A stretch of DNA of 41,220 bases from Micromonospora sp. MH99 (GTDB taxonomy: Bacteria; Actinomycetota; Actinomycetes; Mycobacteriales; Micromonosporaceae). The translations under genes and the position numbers were made by a program. Numbering within the stretch: the stretch's first letter is position 1; every line of letters begins with the position of its first letter. Below are positions 16,018 through 23,171 of this stretch, in pieces. The stretch covers positions 1 through 41,220 of the forward strand of contig NZ_MUZA01000057.1 of the NCBI RefSeq assembly GCF_021442385.1, given 5' to 3'. The notes beneath the pieces were generated by a model. It saw nothing but the letters and a program-made list of their open reading frames with translations, did not search any database and had not been told where the DNA came from.

Positions 16018-16968
16018 ATGAGCGAACCCCGGCAAGGGCAGAGCGGAGCTGTCGTGGCGCCGGACGGCGGGTCGGTGCGGGACCTGTTGCGGGTGACCGC
16101 GCCGGTGGATCTCGCCGCCATCGACCCCCGGTCCACGCCCGGCCTGCCGCCGCCGGACGTCATCGGCGAGCACCGCAAGACCTGGGCCCGTGCCCAGGTG
16201 GAGCTGGTCGGCGAGGAGTTGGGCCGGCAGCAGGAGATGCTGTTCGCGATGGCCAAGGCCGGCTCGGCGCGGCCGGCGCACCGGGTGCTGCTGGTGCTCC
16301 AGGCGATGGACTGCGGTGGCAAGGACGGCACGATCAAGCGGGTCGCCGGCGCGATGAACCCCCTGGGTCTGCACATCCGCTCGTTCGGTCCGCCGACCCC
16401 GCAGGAGCTGCGGCACGACTTCCTGTGGCGGATCCGCCGCGCGCTGCCGCCGCCCGGGTACGTGGGGATGTTCAACCGCTCACACTACGAGGACGTGTTG
16501 ATCGCCCGGGTCGGGTCGTTGGTGCCGGAGCCGATCTGGCGGGCCCGCTACGACCAGATCAACGCCTTCGAGCGGGAGCTGGTCGACGACGGGGTGACAG
16601 TCGTGAAGGTGATGCTGCACATCTCGTACGCCGAGCAGGGCGAGCGGCTGCTGGAACGGCTCACCGATCCGCACAAGCACTGGAAGTACAACCCGTCGGA
16701 CGTCGACTCCCGCGCGCAGTGGGACGACTACCAGGCCGCGTACGCCGAGGCGCTGAGCCGGTGCGGCACGGACGCCGCGCCGTGGTTCGTGGTGCCGGCG
16801 GACCGCAAGTGGTATCGGGACTGGGCGGTCGCCCACCTGCTACGGGAGACGTTCGACACGCTCGATCTGGGGTATCCGCCTGCCGATTTCGACGTGGCGC
16901 GCGAGCGCGAGCGGTTGGCCGCTGGGGGTGCGGGGACGGTTGGGACACCCGAGATGAACAGCAGGTGA
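16018..16968 (+). CDS. ppk2: polyphosphate kinase 2 family phosphotransferase
   Basis: Transfers phosphate between polyphosphate and nucleotides. The 316-residue product has the P-loop-like segment MDCGGKDGTIK at 97-107, IRSFGPPTPQELRHDFLWRI at 120-139, the lid-region FNRSHYEDVL at 152-161, then KVMLHISYAEQGERL, HKHWKYNPSD and WFVVPADRKWYRDWAVA. The sequence resembles the PPK2-family polyphosphate:nucleotide phosphotransferases of the single-domain, class III-like type; class is inference. The start is ATG 16018, with GAGG directly before it and so poorly spaced; GTG 16000 in frame is an alternative adding six residues. A PHO box overlaps its last codons, so PhoP bound for the next operon would sit inside this gene. 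Confidence 0.9.
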   Translation: MSEPRQGQSGAVVAPDGGSVRDLLRVTAPVDLAAIDPRSTPGLPPPDVIGEHRKTWARAQVELVGEELGRQQEMLFAMAKAGSARPAHRVLLVLQAMDCGGKDGTIKRVAGAMNPLGLHIRSFGPPTPQELRHDFLWRIRRALPPPGYVGMFNRSHYEDVLIARVGSLVPEPIWRARYDQINAFERELVDDGVTVVKVMLHISYAEQGERLLERLTDPHKHWKYNPSDVDSRAQWDDYQAAYAEALSRCGTDAAPWFVVPADRKWYRDWAVAHLLRETFDTLDLGYPPADFDVARERERLAAGGAGTVGTPEMNSR

Positions 16969-16986
16969 ACGAGCGGTGAATGTGGC
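16954..16986 (+). promoter_or_regulatory. PHO box: three 11-bp direct repeats upstream of the PiT operon
   Basis: ATGAACAGCAG (16954), GTGAACGAGCG (16965) and GTGAATGTGGC (16976) follow each other at exactly 11-bp steps. Their complement reads G/ATTCACC, matching the 11-nt direct repeat unit bound by PhoP in Streptomyces. The site begins inside the end of ppk2 and lies 110 bases upstream of the DUF47 start. A possible -10 (TAGCAT, 17030-17035) lies downstream. Confidence 0.75.
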
Positions 16987-17095
16987 CTGGCCAGGGGTGG
17001 GCCGGCGAAATTGCGGTTCTGGCGTTTTCTAGCATTCACCGAGCGGACGCCTTCGGACGCCGCCACCCTTCCACCGACGCGACGAGGTCTGTGCT

Positions 17096-17722
17096 GTGAA
17101 GTTTTCCTTCCGCCCCACCGAGGGCGCCTTCTACGAGCTCTTCACCAGGGCCGCGCAGAACCTGGTCCGGGGCACCGCGTTGTTGAACGAGCTGGCTCTG
17201 CCCGGTGTCGACGTGCAGTCGGTCAGCGAGCGGCTGACCGAGGTCGAGCACGACAGCGACCAGATCACGCACGATCTCTACAAGAAGATCAACTCGACCT
17301 TCATCACGCCGTTCGACCGGGAGGACATCTACCGGCTCGGCTCGCTGCTCGACGACGTGATGGACCACCTGGAGGCGGTCGGCGACCTGCTGTACCTGTA
17401 CGGGCTGACCGAGCTGCCGGCGCTGCCGCGGGAGCTGCACGAGATGGTCAACGTGCTCGACCAGCAGGCCAAGCTGACGGCCGAGGCGATGCCCCGGCTG
17501 CAGTCGATGAAGGATCTCGAGGACTACTGGATCGAGTGCAACCGGCTGGAGAACGAGGGCGACCGGATCAACCGGCAGCTGCTCGTCCGCCTCTTCTCAG
17601 GTGAGTACGACGCGTTGACGGTGCTGAAGATGAAGGAGGTCGCCGACGAGCTGGAGGCCGCCTGCGACGCCTTCGAGCACGTGGCCAACACGGTCGAGAC
17701 CATCGCGGTCAAGGAGTCCTGA
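17096..17722 (+). CDS. DUF47 / PhoU-like pit accessory protein
   Basis: The 208-residue, fully helical protein starts MKFSFRPTEGAFYELFTRAA and contains EVEHDSDQITHDLYKKINSTF (residues 55-75 region) and IECNRLENEGDRINRQLL. These are the two E/D-rich metal-binding helices of PhoU-like proteins. DUF47 proteins are encoded next to PiT permeases and control low-affinity phosphate uptake. The gene lies 4 bases upstream of the PiT start, so the two are co-transcribed and probably translationally coupled. The GTG start has GACGAGG about 8 bases upstream. A PHO box lies upstream, so control by phosphate supply is likely. Confidence 0.92.
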   Translation: MKFSFRPTEGAFYELFTRAAQNLVRGTALLNELALPGVDVQSVSERLTEVEHDSDQITHDLYKKINSTFITPFDREDIYRLGSLLDDVMDHLEAVGDLLYLYGLTELPALPRELHEMVNVLDQQAKLTAEAMPRLQSMKDLEDYWIECNRLENEGDRINRQLLVRLFSGEYDALTVLKMKEVADELEAACDAFEHVANTVETIAVKES

Positions 17723-17726
17723 GCCG

Positions 17727-18734
17727 GTGACTCCCGAACTCATCGCCGTGCTGGCGGTGATCGTCGCAGCCATGGCGTTCGACTACACGAACGGCTTCCA
17801 CGACGCGGCGAACGCAATCGCCACAAGCGTCTCCACCCGTGCGCTGACACCCCGGCTCGCCCTGCTGCTGGCCGCGGTCGGCAACTTCGTCGGCGCGCAC
17901 TTCGGCGCCGGGGTGGCCAAGACCGTCGGCGACGGCCTGGTCACGCTCCCGCCCGGCGTGAGCAGCCTCGGCGTGGTCTTCGCCGGTGTGCTCGGCGCCA
18001 TCGCCTGGAACCTGGTCACCTGGTACTTCGGCCTGCCGTCGTCGTCCTCGCACGCCCTGTTCGGTGGCCTGGTCGGCGCGACCCTGCTGTCCGCCGGCGG
18101 AGTGGTGCAGTGGGCCACCATCGGCGAGAAGGTCCTCCTGCCGATGGTGCTGTCGCCGATCGTCGGCCTGACCCTGGGTTACCTGCTGATGCTGGCCATC
18201 CTCTGGCTGTTCCGTAAGGGGCAGCCGGGCAAGCTCAACCGCGGTTTCCGCTGGGCACAGACCCTCTCGGCGGCGGCCATGTCCGTCGGCCACGGCATGC
18301 AGGACGCGGCGAAGACCATGGGCATCATCGTGCTGGCGCTCTACACCGGTGACTTCCAGAGCGACAAGACGCACATCCCGGGCTGGGTCTTCTGGACCTC
18401 CGCGACGATGCTGGCGCTCGGCACCTACTCGGGCGGCTGGCGGATCATCCGCACCCTCGGCCGCAAGATCATCGATCTCGGGCCTCCGGAGGGCTTCGCC
18501 GCCGAGACGGTGGCCAGCGCGGTGCTCTACTTCAACGCCCTGGTGCTGAAGGCGCCGATCTCCACGACCCACACGATCACCTCGGCGATCATGGGTGTGG
18601 GCGCGACCAAGCGCCTCTCCGCGGTCCGCTGGAACGTCGCCGGCAACATCGTGATCGCCTGGATCATCACGTTCCCGGCGGCGGCGCTGATCGCCTGCCT
18701 CACCTACCTGCTGGTCCGGCCGATCTTCGGCTGA
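17727..18734 (+). CDS. pit: PiT family inorganic phosphate transporter
   Basis: Low-affinity symporter for (metal) phosphate in the cytoplasmic membrane. The 335-residue product has about nine or ten hydrophobic segments. It has the two inverted PiT signature repeats: AFDYTNGFHDAANAIATSVS near residues 13-32 and MSVGHGMQDAAKTMG near 185-199. Between and after them lie GLPSSSSHALFGGLVGA and the matching KAPISTTHTITSAIMGVGATKR. GTG 17727 lies 4 bases after the DUF47 stop. The gene ends 9 bases before a strong bidirectional terminator. With pstSCAB 6-10 kb away, the window encodes both the low- and high-affinity uptake routes. Confidence 0.95.
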   Translation: MTPELIAVLAVIVAAMAFDYTNGFHDAANAIATSVSTRALTPRLALLLAAVGNFVGAHFGAGVAKTVGDGLVTLPPGVSSLGVVFAGVLGAIAWNLVTWYFGLPSSSSHALFGGLVGATLLSAGGVVQWATIGEKVLLPMVLSPIVGLTLGYLLMLAILWLFRKGQPGKLNRGFRWAQTLSAAAMSVGHGMQDAAKTMGIIVLALYTGDFQSDKTHIPGWVFWTSATMLALGTYSGGWRIIRTLGRKIIDLGPPEGFAAETVASAVLYFNALVLKAPISTTHTITSAIMGVGATKRLSAVRWNVAGNIVIAWIITFPAAALIACLTYLLVRPIFG

Positions 18735-18743
18735 CCTTCGGGA

Positions 18744-18785
18744 AAGGGGCCCCTCGTCACGGTCTCACCGTGGCAAGGGGCCCTT
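18744..18785. terminator. bidirectional hairpin terminator between pit and the oxidoreductase gene
   Basis: A stem of about 19 bp (18744-18763 with 18767-18785) has a 3-nt loop and a few mismatches; each arm contains GGGGCCC. It lies between convergent genes and has no long T run, as is common in high-GC actinomycetes. Confidence 0.8.
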
Positions 18786-18791
18786 CGCCGT

Positions 18792-19760
18792 TCAGACGTA
18801 ACGCACGCCGATCTGCTCGCGCACCGTGTCCAGCAGGGTCATCACCTCGAGCGTCGTGGTGTGCGGCACCAGCGGACTCTCGGTCAGCCCGGCGGCCAGG
18901 CACCGCTGGACCTCGATCGCCTCGTACTGGTAGCCGTTGCCGACCTCCGCACCGGAGATCGTCTCGGGCTCGAAGCCGTCCCGGTGCAGGGTCAGCGAAG
19001 CCGGCCGGAAGAACGGCTCCGGCAGGTCGATGCGGCCCGTGCTGCCGGTGATCGAGGCGGCCAACGAGCTCGCCCCGACCATGCCGCAGCTCAGCGTCGC
19101 CACCGCCCCGCTGTCGTAGCCGAACAGGATGCCGGTGTTCTCGTCGGTCCCCTCCGGGCCCAGGTGCGCCCAGGAGCGGATGTGCTGCGGCACGCCCAGC
19201 AGCAGGTGCGCGAGGCTGATCGGGTAGATCCCCAGGTCGAGCAGGGCGCCCCCACCCAGCGCCGGGTTGCGCATCCGGTGCTCCGGCGGGAACGGCCCGG
19301 CCACCCCGAAGTCGGCCCGGACGTTGCGCACCGTGCCGATGGCGCCCTCGGCGATCAGCTGGACCGCGCGGAGGATGAGCGGGTTCGTCCTCATCCACAT
19401 GGCCTCCATCAGGAAGACCCCCGCGGCGCGCGCGGTTTCCACCAGCTCGGTGCTGGTGGCCAGTTCGAGGGTGAAGGGCTTCTCCAGCAGCACCGCCCGG
19501 CCGGCGGTCAGGCAGGTCAGTGCCGCCTCGTGGTGCGCGGCGTGCGGAGTCGCCACGTAGATCACGTCAACCTCCGGATCGGCGGCCAGCTCCACCCAGG
19601 AGCCGTATGCGCGCTTCGCGCCGTACGTGTCGGCGAACCGCTGCGCGCTGTCGGCGGAGCGGGAGCCGACCGCGACCAGTTCGGCGTCCGGCACCAGCCG
19701 GAGGTCTTCGGCGAAACGGCTGGCGATGTGGCCGGTGGCCAGGATGCCCCAACGAGTCAT
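18792..19760 (-). CDS. Gfo/Idh/MocA family oxidoreductase
   Basis: NAD(P)-dependent dehydrogenase of sugars or inositols, by family. The 322-residue product has a Rossmann N-terminus, MTRWGILATGHIASRFAEDL, then DVIYVATPHAAHHEAAL at 65-81 and the signature EKPFTLEL at 93-100. The C-terminal alpha/beta domain follows with MEAMWMRTNP and GGGALLDLGIYPISLAHLLLG. The typical H/D catalytic residue region (DLGIYPI) is kept. The substrate cannot be told. The ATG at 19760 is supported by a -10 hexamer 6 bases upstream. The gene is alone between the terminator at 18744-18785 and a large hairpin at 19832-19904. Confidence 0.9.
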   Translation of the reverse strand: MTRWGILATGHIASRFAEDLRLVPDAELVAVGSRSADSAQRFADTYGAKRAYGSWVELAADPEVDVIYVATPHAAHHEAALTCLTAGRAVLLEKPFTLELATSTELVETARAAGVFLMEAMWMRTNPLILRAVQLIAEGAIGTVRNVRADFGVAGPFPPEHRMRNPALGGGALLDLGIYPISLAHLLLGVPQHIRSWAHLGPEGTDENTGILFGYDSGAVATLSCGMVGASSLAASITGSTGRIDLPEPFFRPASLTLHRDGFEPETISGAEVGNGYQYEAIEVQRCLAAGLTESPLVPHTTTLEVMTLLDTVREQIGVRYV

Positions 19761-19766
19761 GCCGGA

Positions 19767-19772
19767 ACGCTA
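19767..19772 (-). promoter_or_regulatory. -10 hexamer of the Gfo/Idh/MocA gene, leaderless type
   Basis: On the minus strand TAGCGT ends 6 bases before the ATG at 19760. Confidence 0.55.
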
Positions 19773-19831
19773 ACCCCTGTGCTGGCGGGGCGAACGCCGC
19801 CCCTCGCTGACCCGGCCACCCCCCGGATTCC

Positions 19832-19904
19832 CCCTTTGCTCTGCTTCAGCCCAGGCAACACCGACGGGCCGTTTCTGTCGCCTCCGCTGAAGCAGAGCAA
19901 AGGG
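19832..19904. repeat. 73-nt hairpin element with perfect 18-bp arms
   Basis: CCCTTTGCTCTGCTTCAG at 19832-19849 is perfectly complementary to 19887-19904. The 37-nt interior adds three shorter paired blocks: GGC 854-856 with GCC 880-882, ACA 858-860 with TGT 876-878, and ACG 864-866 with CGT 870-872 (last three digits, all in the 19,000s). It lies between two divergent promoters, so it is not placed as a terminator. It looks like a dispersed palindromic element or a structured RNA. Confidence 0.85.
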
Positions 19905-19957
19905 ACTGAGCTGAGCATGGGTCAGCGGCGGCCCGGCAGCGCGGTGTGGCGGCGAAC

Positions 19958-19963
19958 TAGGCT
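19958..19963 (+). promoter_or_regulatory. -10 hexamer of the Nudix gene, leaderless type
   Basis: TAGGCT ends 6 bases before the ATG at 19970. Confidence 0.55.
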
Positions 19964-19969
19964 CGCGGC

Positions 19970-20836
19970 ATGACGATCGACAGTGACGGCTTCGTCGCGC
20001 CCGCCGCCCTGGTCGAGCACGCCCGCCGGTTCCGGGCCGAGGGCGGCACCCCGGCGACGCCGCGCGTCGCCGCCACCGTGCTGCTGCTGCGTCCGACCGA
20101 CACCGACTTCGAGGTGTACGTCATCCGCCGCGTCGCCGCGATGACCTTCGGCGGGATGTACGCCTTCCCCGGCGGCGGGGTGGACCGCTCCGACTCGGAG
20201 GCGCACGTGGACTGGGCCGGCCCGACGCCGACCGAGTGGGCGGACCGGCTCGGGGTGGCCCCGGACGCCGCCCAGGCGATCGTCTGCGCCGCCGCCCGGG
20301 AGGTCTTCGAGGAGGCGGGCGTGCTGCTCGCCGGCCCGGCCCCGGCCGCCGCCGGTGGGCTCCCCGCCGAGGCGCATCCGACGGTGGTGGGTGACGTCAG
20401 CGGTGACGACTGGGAGGCGGCCCGGCAGGACCTGGAGGGGCGTCGGCTGGGCTTCGCGGCGCTGCTCGCCGACCGTCAGCTCACGCTGCGGTCGGATCTG
20501 CTGCTGCCGTGGAGCCGCTGGATCACCCCGGAGTTCGAGCCGCGCCGCTTCGACACGTACTTCTTCGTCGCTCTGCTGCCGGCGGGGCAGCGGACCCGCG
20601 ACGTCTCCGGCGAGGCCGACCACACCCTCTGGATCCGTCCGGCGGACGCGCTGGCCCGCGCCGAGGCGGGCGAGCTGACCATGCTGCCGCCGACGGTGGT
20701 CACGCTGGCCCAGGTGGCGGCGGCTGGCGACCTGGCCGGGGTGGCGCGGGCGGCGGCCGACCGGGACGCCGCCACGCCGATCACTCCGCGCCTGGACCTC
20801 CCGGCCGACGGCGAGCCACGCTTCGTGCTCGGCTGA
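19970..20836 (+). CDS. Nudix hydrolase with an insertion inside the Nudix box
   Basis: Hydrolyses a nucleoside diphosphate linked to another group. The 288-residue protein begins MTIDSDGFVAPAALVEHARR. The strand VAATVLLLRPTDTDFEVYVI leads to FGGMYAFPGGGVD (60-72) and the catalytic helix AAAREVFEEAGVLL (107-120). The normal box spaces the glycine and the REVxEExG helix by about 13 residues. Here about 35-40 residues are inserted, as in NUDT19/NUDT7-like and RP2p-type CoA diphosphatases. CoA or acyl-CoA diphosphatase activity is a reasonable guess, not shown. The gene has its own leaderless-type promoter and ends 7 bases before a terminator hairpin shared with the convergent esterase gene. Confidence 0.88.
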   Translation: MTIDSDGFVAPAALVEHARRFRAEGGTPATPRVAATVLLLRPTDTDFEVYVIRRVAAMTFGGMYAFPGGGVDRSDSEAHVDWAGPTPTEWADRLGVAPDAAQAIVCAAAREVFEEAGVLLAGPAPAAAGGLPAEAHPTVVGDVSGDDWEAARQDLEGRRLGFAALLADRQLTLRSDLLLPWSRWITPEFEPRRFDTYFFVALLPAGQRTRDVSGEADHTLWIRPADALARAEAGELTMLPPTVVTLAQVAAAGDLAGVARAAADRDAATPITPRLDLPADGEPRFVLG

Positions 20837-20843
20837 CCCGGTC

Positions 20844-20880
20844 GGCGGCCCGCCGTATCCCTGGGGTACGGCGGACCGCC
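20844..20880. terminator. bidirectional hairpin terminator between Nudix and tannase genes
   Basis: Arms 20844-20859 and 20865-20880 pair over 16 bp with two non-Watson-Crick positions (GGCGGCCCGCCGTATC against GGTACGGCGGACCGCC). It sits between two convergent stops. Confidence 0.8.
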
Positions 20881-20886
20881 GGTCGG

Positions 20887-22416
20887 TCAGTAGTGCCCGA
20901 CGTAGCGGTAGTCGGCGTTGAGGCTGCCCGGAACGGCGTGCGCCGGTGCCAGCGCGTCGAACGGCGCCACCGTGAGGAAGCGGACGAACTGCTGGTCCGG
21001 CTCCTCGTTGGGCGCGTAGGTGAGGACGTCGATGTCGCCCGGAGCGACGTCGCGCTCGACCCAGTCCATCAGCGGCTGCAGGAACTCCGGGATGCCGACC
21101 TCCGACGGGTGCTCGGTCGGCTCCGGCCCGAACAGGCAGTGGTAGCCGGCCGGCACCAGGTACAACCGCGTGAACGCCTCGCTGCCGCCGCGGCGCTGCA
21201 CCGCCGCGTAGTAGTCGACGGTCGAGAACGGAGGGACGGACGGGTCCGCCCAGCCGTGGTAGAGGATCAGCTTGCCGCCCTGGTCGCGGAACGCGGACAG
21301 GTCCGCGTCGGTGGCGTTGTAGATGGCGTCCCCCAGCACGTTCAGCCGCTCGAACGTGGCCCGGGTGAACCGCACATCGGTCAGCTGGAAGTCGGCCGGT
21401 GGGTTCTGCGGGTACGCGAGGTACCTCAGGTAGTTGAGCGCGATCCTCGCGGTGTTGCCGTCCACCGGGGCGCCGGAGCGCACCACGAACTCGTCGATCC
21501 AGCCCAGCTCGGATCCGTACGGCATGCCGCCCGGGTAGAGGCCGTTCGGGCCGCGGTAGAACGCCACAACTGCCGCCACCTGGGCGGGCGTGAGGCAGTC
21601 GGGCCGGTCGGTGCCGCGCGGGCAGCGCAGCGACGACGGCTGGAACCCGCACCGCCGGGGATCCTCGATGACCGAGCCGCACTGTCGAACAACCGCCTCG
21701 TGCAGCGCGGGGATCTTTTCCGGGCCGAGGATCTGCCGGCCCGACGCGTCGGTGTTGCGCAGCACCACCCAGGCGTTGAGCAGCGCCAGCGGCGCCAGGT
21801 TGTGTACCGGTGCGCCGGCCAGGATGCCGTCGAAGTCGGACGGGAACCGCTGCGCCAGCATCAGGCCCTGCCGACCGCCGGTCGAGCAGCCGTCGAAGTA
21901 CCGGTACGTCGGCCCGTGCCCGTAGTACGCGACCATCACCGCGTCCGCCACCCGCCGCAGCCGGTGCTCGGACAGCAGCCCGAACTCCAGTCGCGCCCGC
22001 GGGTCGGCGCCCCAGGTCGCCGGCTCGGTGGTCTGCGGGTCGCCGGTGTGCCCGGTGTCGTCGGAGGCCAGCACCAGCCTGCCGTCCCGCGCGGCAGCGC
22101 ACTGGAACCCGAAGAGCGGCAGGGTCAGGTCGGGCACCGTGCCGCACAACCCGCTACAGCCCTGCTGCACGTACTGCCCCGTCCAGCCGGAGACGGGGAG
22201 CTTGACGGTGAACCGTGTCTGCGGCCGGATCACCCCCTGCACCAGGCAGAATTCCTGGCCCTCGGCGTTGGTGTCGCGCTCCGCCGAGGTGACCGACACC
22301 TGCGGGATCCGCGCACGCGCCAACCCCGCGCACCTGTCGGCGGGCGGGTCGGTGGCGGATACCGGCGTGACGATCAGGTGTACGACGGTCAGCAGTGCCA
22401 GCACAGTCCGGATCAT
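20887..22416 (-). CDS. secreted tannase / feruloyl esterase family hydrolase
   Basis: The 509-residue product begins with a Sec signal peptide (MIRTVLALLTVVHLIVTPVS, cleavage probably after ALA-type residues near 21). It carries the CS-D-HC arrangement of the tannase family (PF07519). The nucleophile elbow is DGCSTGGRQG with C177 and S178, the aspartate is in LYHGWADPSVPP, and the histidine with its paired cysteine is in AGYHCLFGPEP. Several further cysteines suggest disulfides. Such enzymes split ester bonds of plant phenolics such as gallate or ferulate. The gene lies 74 bases downstream of the response regulator on the same strand and may belong to that operon. AGGAGGG lies just upstream of the ATG, in the arm of a small hairpin. 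Confidence 0.87.
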   Translation of the reverse strand: MIRTVLALLTVVHLIVTPVSATDPPADRCAGLARARIPQVSVTSAERDTNAEGQEFCLVQGVIRPQTRFTVKLPVSGWTGQYVQQGCSGLCGTVPDLTLPLFGFQCAAARDGRLVLASDDTGHTGDPQTTEPATWGADPRARLEFGLLSEHRLRRVADAVMVAYYGHGPTYRYFDGCSTGGRQGLMLAQRFPSDFDGILAGAPVHNLAPLALLNAWVVLRNTDASGRQILGPEKIPALHEAVVRQCGSVIEDPRRCGFQPSSLRCPRGTDRPDCLTPAQVAAVVAFYRGPNGLYPGGMPYGSELGWIDEFVVRSGAPVDGNTARIALNYLRYLAYPQNPPADFQLTDVRFTRATFERLNVLGDAIYNATDADLSAFRDQGGKLILYHGWADPSVPPFSTVDYYAAVQRRGGSEAFTRLYLVPAGYHCLFGPEPTEHPSEVGIPEFLQPLMDWVERDVAPGDIDVLTYAPNEEPDQQFVRFLTVAPFDALAPAHAVPGSLNADYRYVGHY

Positions 22417-22420
22417 GCTT

Positions 22421-22437
22421 CCCTCCTCTTTGGAGGG
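22421..22437 (-). promoter_or_regulatory. small hairpin holding the Shine-Dalgarno sequence of the tannase gene
   Basis: CCCTCC and GGAGGG form a 6-bp stem with a 5-nt loop. On the minus strand the GGAGGG arm is the ribosome site 4 bases before the ATG at 22416. It may reduce translation initiation. Short, so function is uncertain. Confidence 0.45.
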
Positions 22438-22490
22438 AGATTAGGCAGGCTGGCAGGTCTGCCGGATCAGTCCCCGGACGGGACTCGCGG

Positions 22491-23171
22491 TCATCCCCGG
22501 GGCGGAGCGGTGCCCGGCCGCACCAGGCCGCACTCGTAGGCGAGCACGGCCGCCTGCACCCGGTCACGCAGACCGAGCTTGAGCAGGATCGCCGACAGGT
22601 GGGTCTTCACGGTGGCCCGGCTGAGGACCAGGCGCTCCGCGATCTCGTCGTTGGAGAGTGCCCGCGCGACGAGCGTGAGCACCTCGACCTCACGGGCGCT
22701 GAGCGCGTCGAGCGCCGGTGGGGGAGTGCCGCCGGGCAGCTCGCTGGCGAACCTGTCGAGCAGCCGCCGGGTGACTGTCGGCGCGAGCAGCGCCTCACCG
22801 CGCGCCACCACCCGTACCGCAGTGGCCAGCTCGTCGGGGCGGATGTCCTTGAGCAGGAAGCCGCTGGCGCCGGCCCGCAGCGCCGAGAACACCGGCTCGT
22901 CCAGGTCGAACGTGGTCAGCATGATGATCCTCGCCGCCTGGCCGGCGGCGACCAGCCGGCGGGTCGCCTCGATGCCGTCCAGCCGGGGCATCCGTACGTC
23001 CATCAGGATCACGTCCGGTCGCAGACGCCCGGCCAGCTCGACAGCCTCCAGGCCGTCGCCCGCCTCGCCGACCACATCGAGGTCCTCGCGGCTCTCGATG
23101 ATCATCGCGAACCCGGCCCGCACCAGGGCCTGATCGTCGGCGATCAACACCCGGATGGCCGCCGCCGTCAT
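22491..23171 (-). CDS. NarL/LuxR-type response regulator
   Basis: The 226-residue protein has a receiver domain (residues 5-120) with the acidic pocket ADDQ (D12, D13), the phospho-acceptor D58 in VILMDVRMP, and the conserved T and K of IIMLTTFD and GFLLKDIRP. A GerE/LuxR helix-turn-helix follows at about 155-215, LSAREVEVLTLVARALSNDE and then IAERLVLSRATVKTHLSAIL. Its ATG overlaps the kinase stop (ATGA, 4 bases), so the two are translationally coupled. Target genes are unknown; the tannase gene immediately downstream is a candidate. The longer frame to 23366 would run back into the kinase gene. Confidence 0.93.
   Translation of the reverse strand: MTAAAIRVLIADDQALVRAGFAMIIESREDLDVVGEAGDGLEAVELAGRLRPDVILMDVRMPRLDGIEATRRLVAAGQAARIIMLTTFDLDEPVFSALRAGASGFLLKDIRPDELATAVRVVARGEALLAPTVTRRLLDRFASELPGGTPPPALDALSAREVEVLTLVARALSNDEIAERLVLSRATVKTHLSAILLKLGLRDRVQAAVLAYECGLVRPGTAPPRG

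Noticed and set aside
17011..17035. TTGCGG/TAGCAT as a full promoter for DUF47-pit
   Set aside because: The spacer is only 13 bases; TAGCAT alone may be a -10 but the pair is not acceptable as a sigma-70 promoter.
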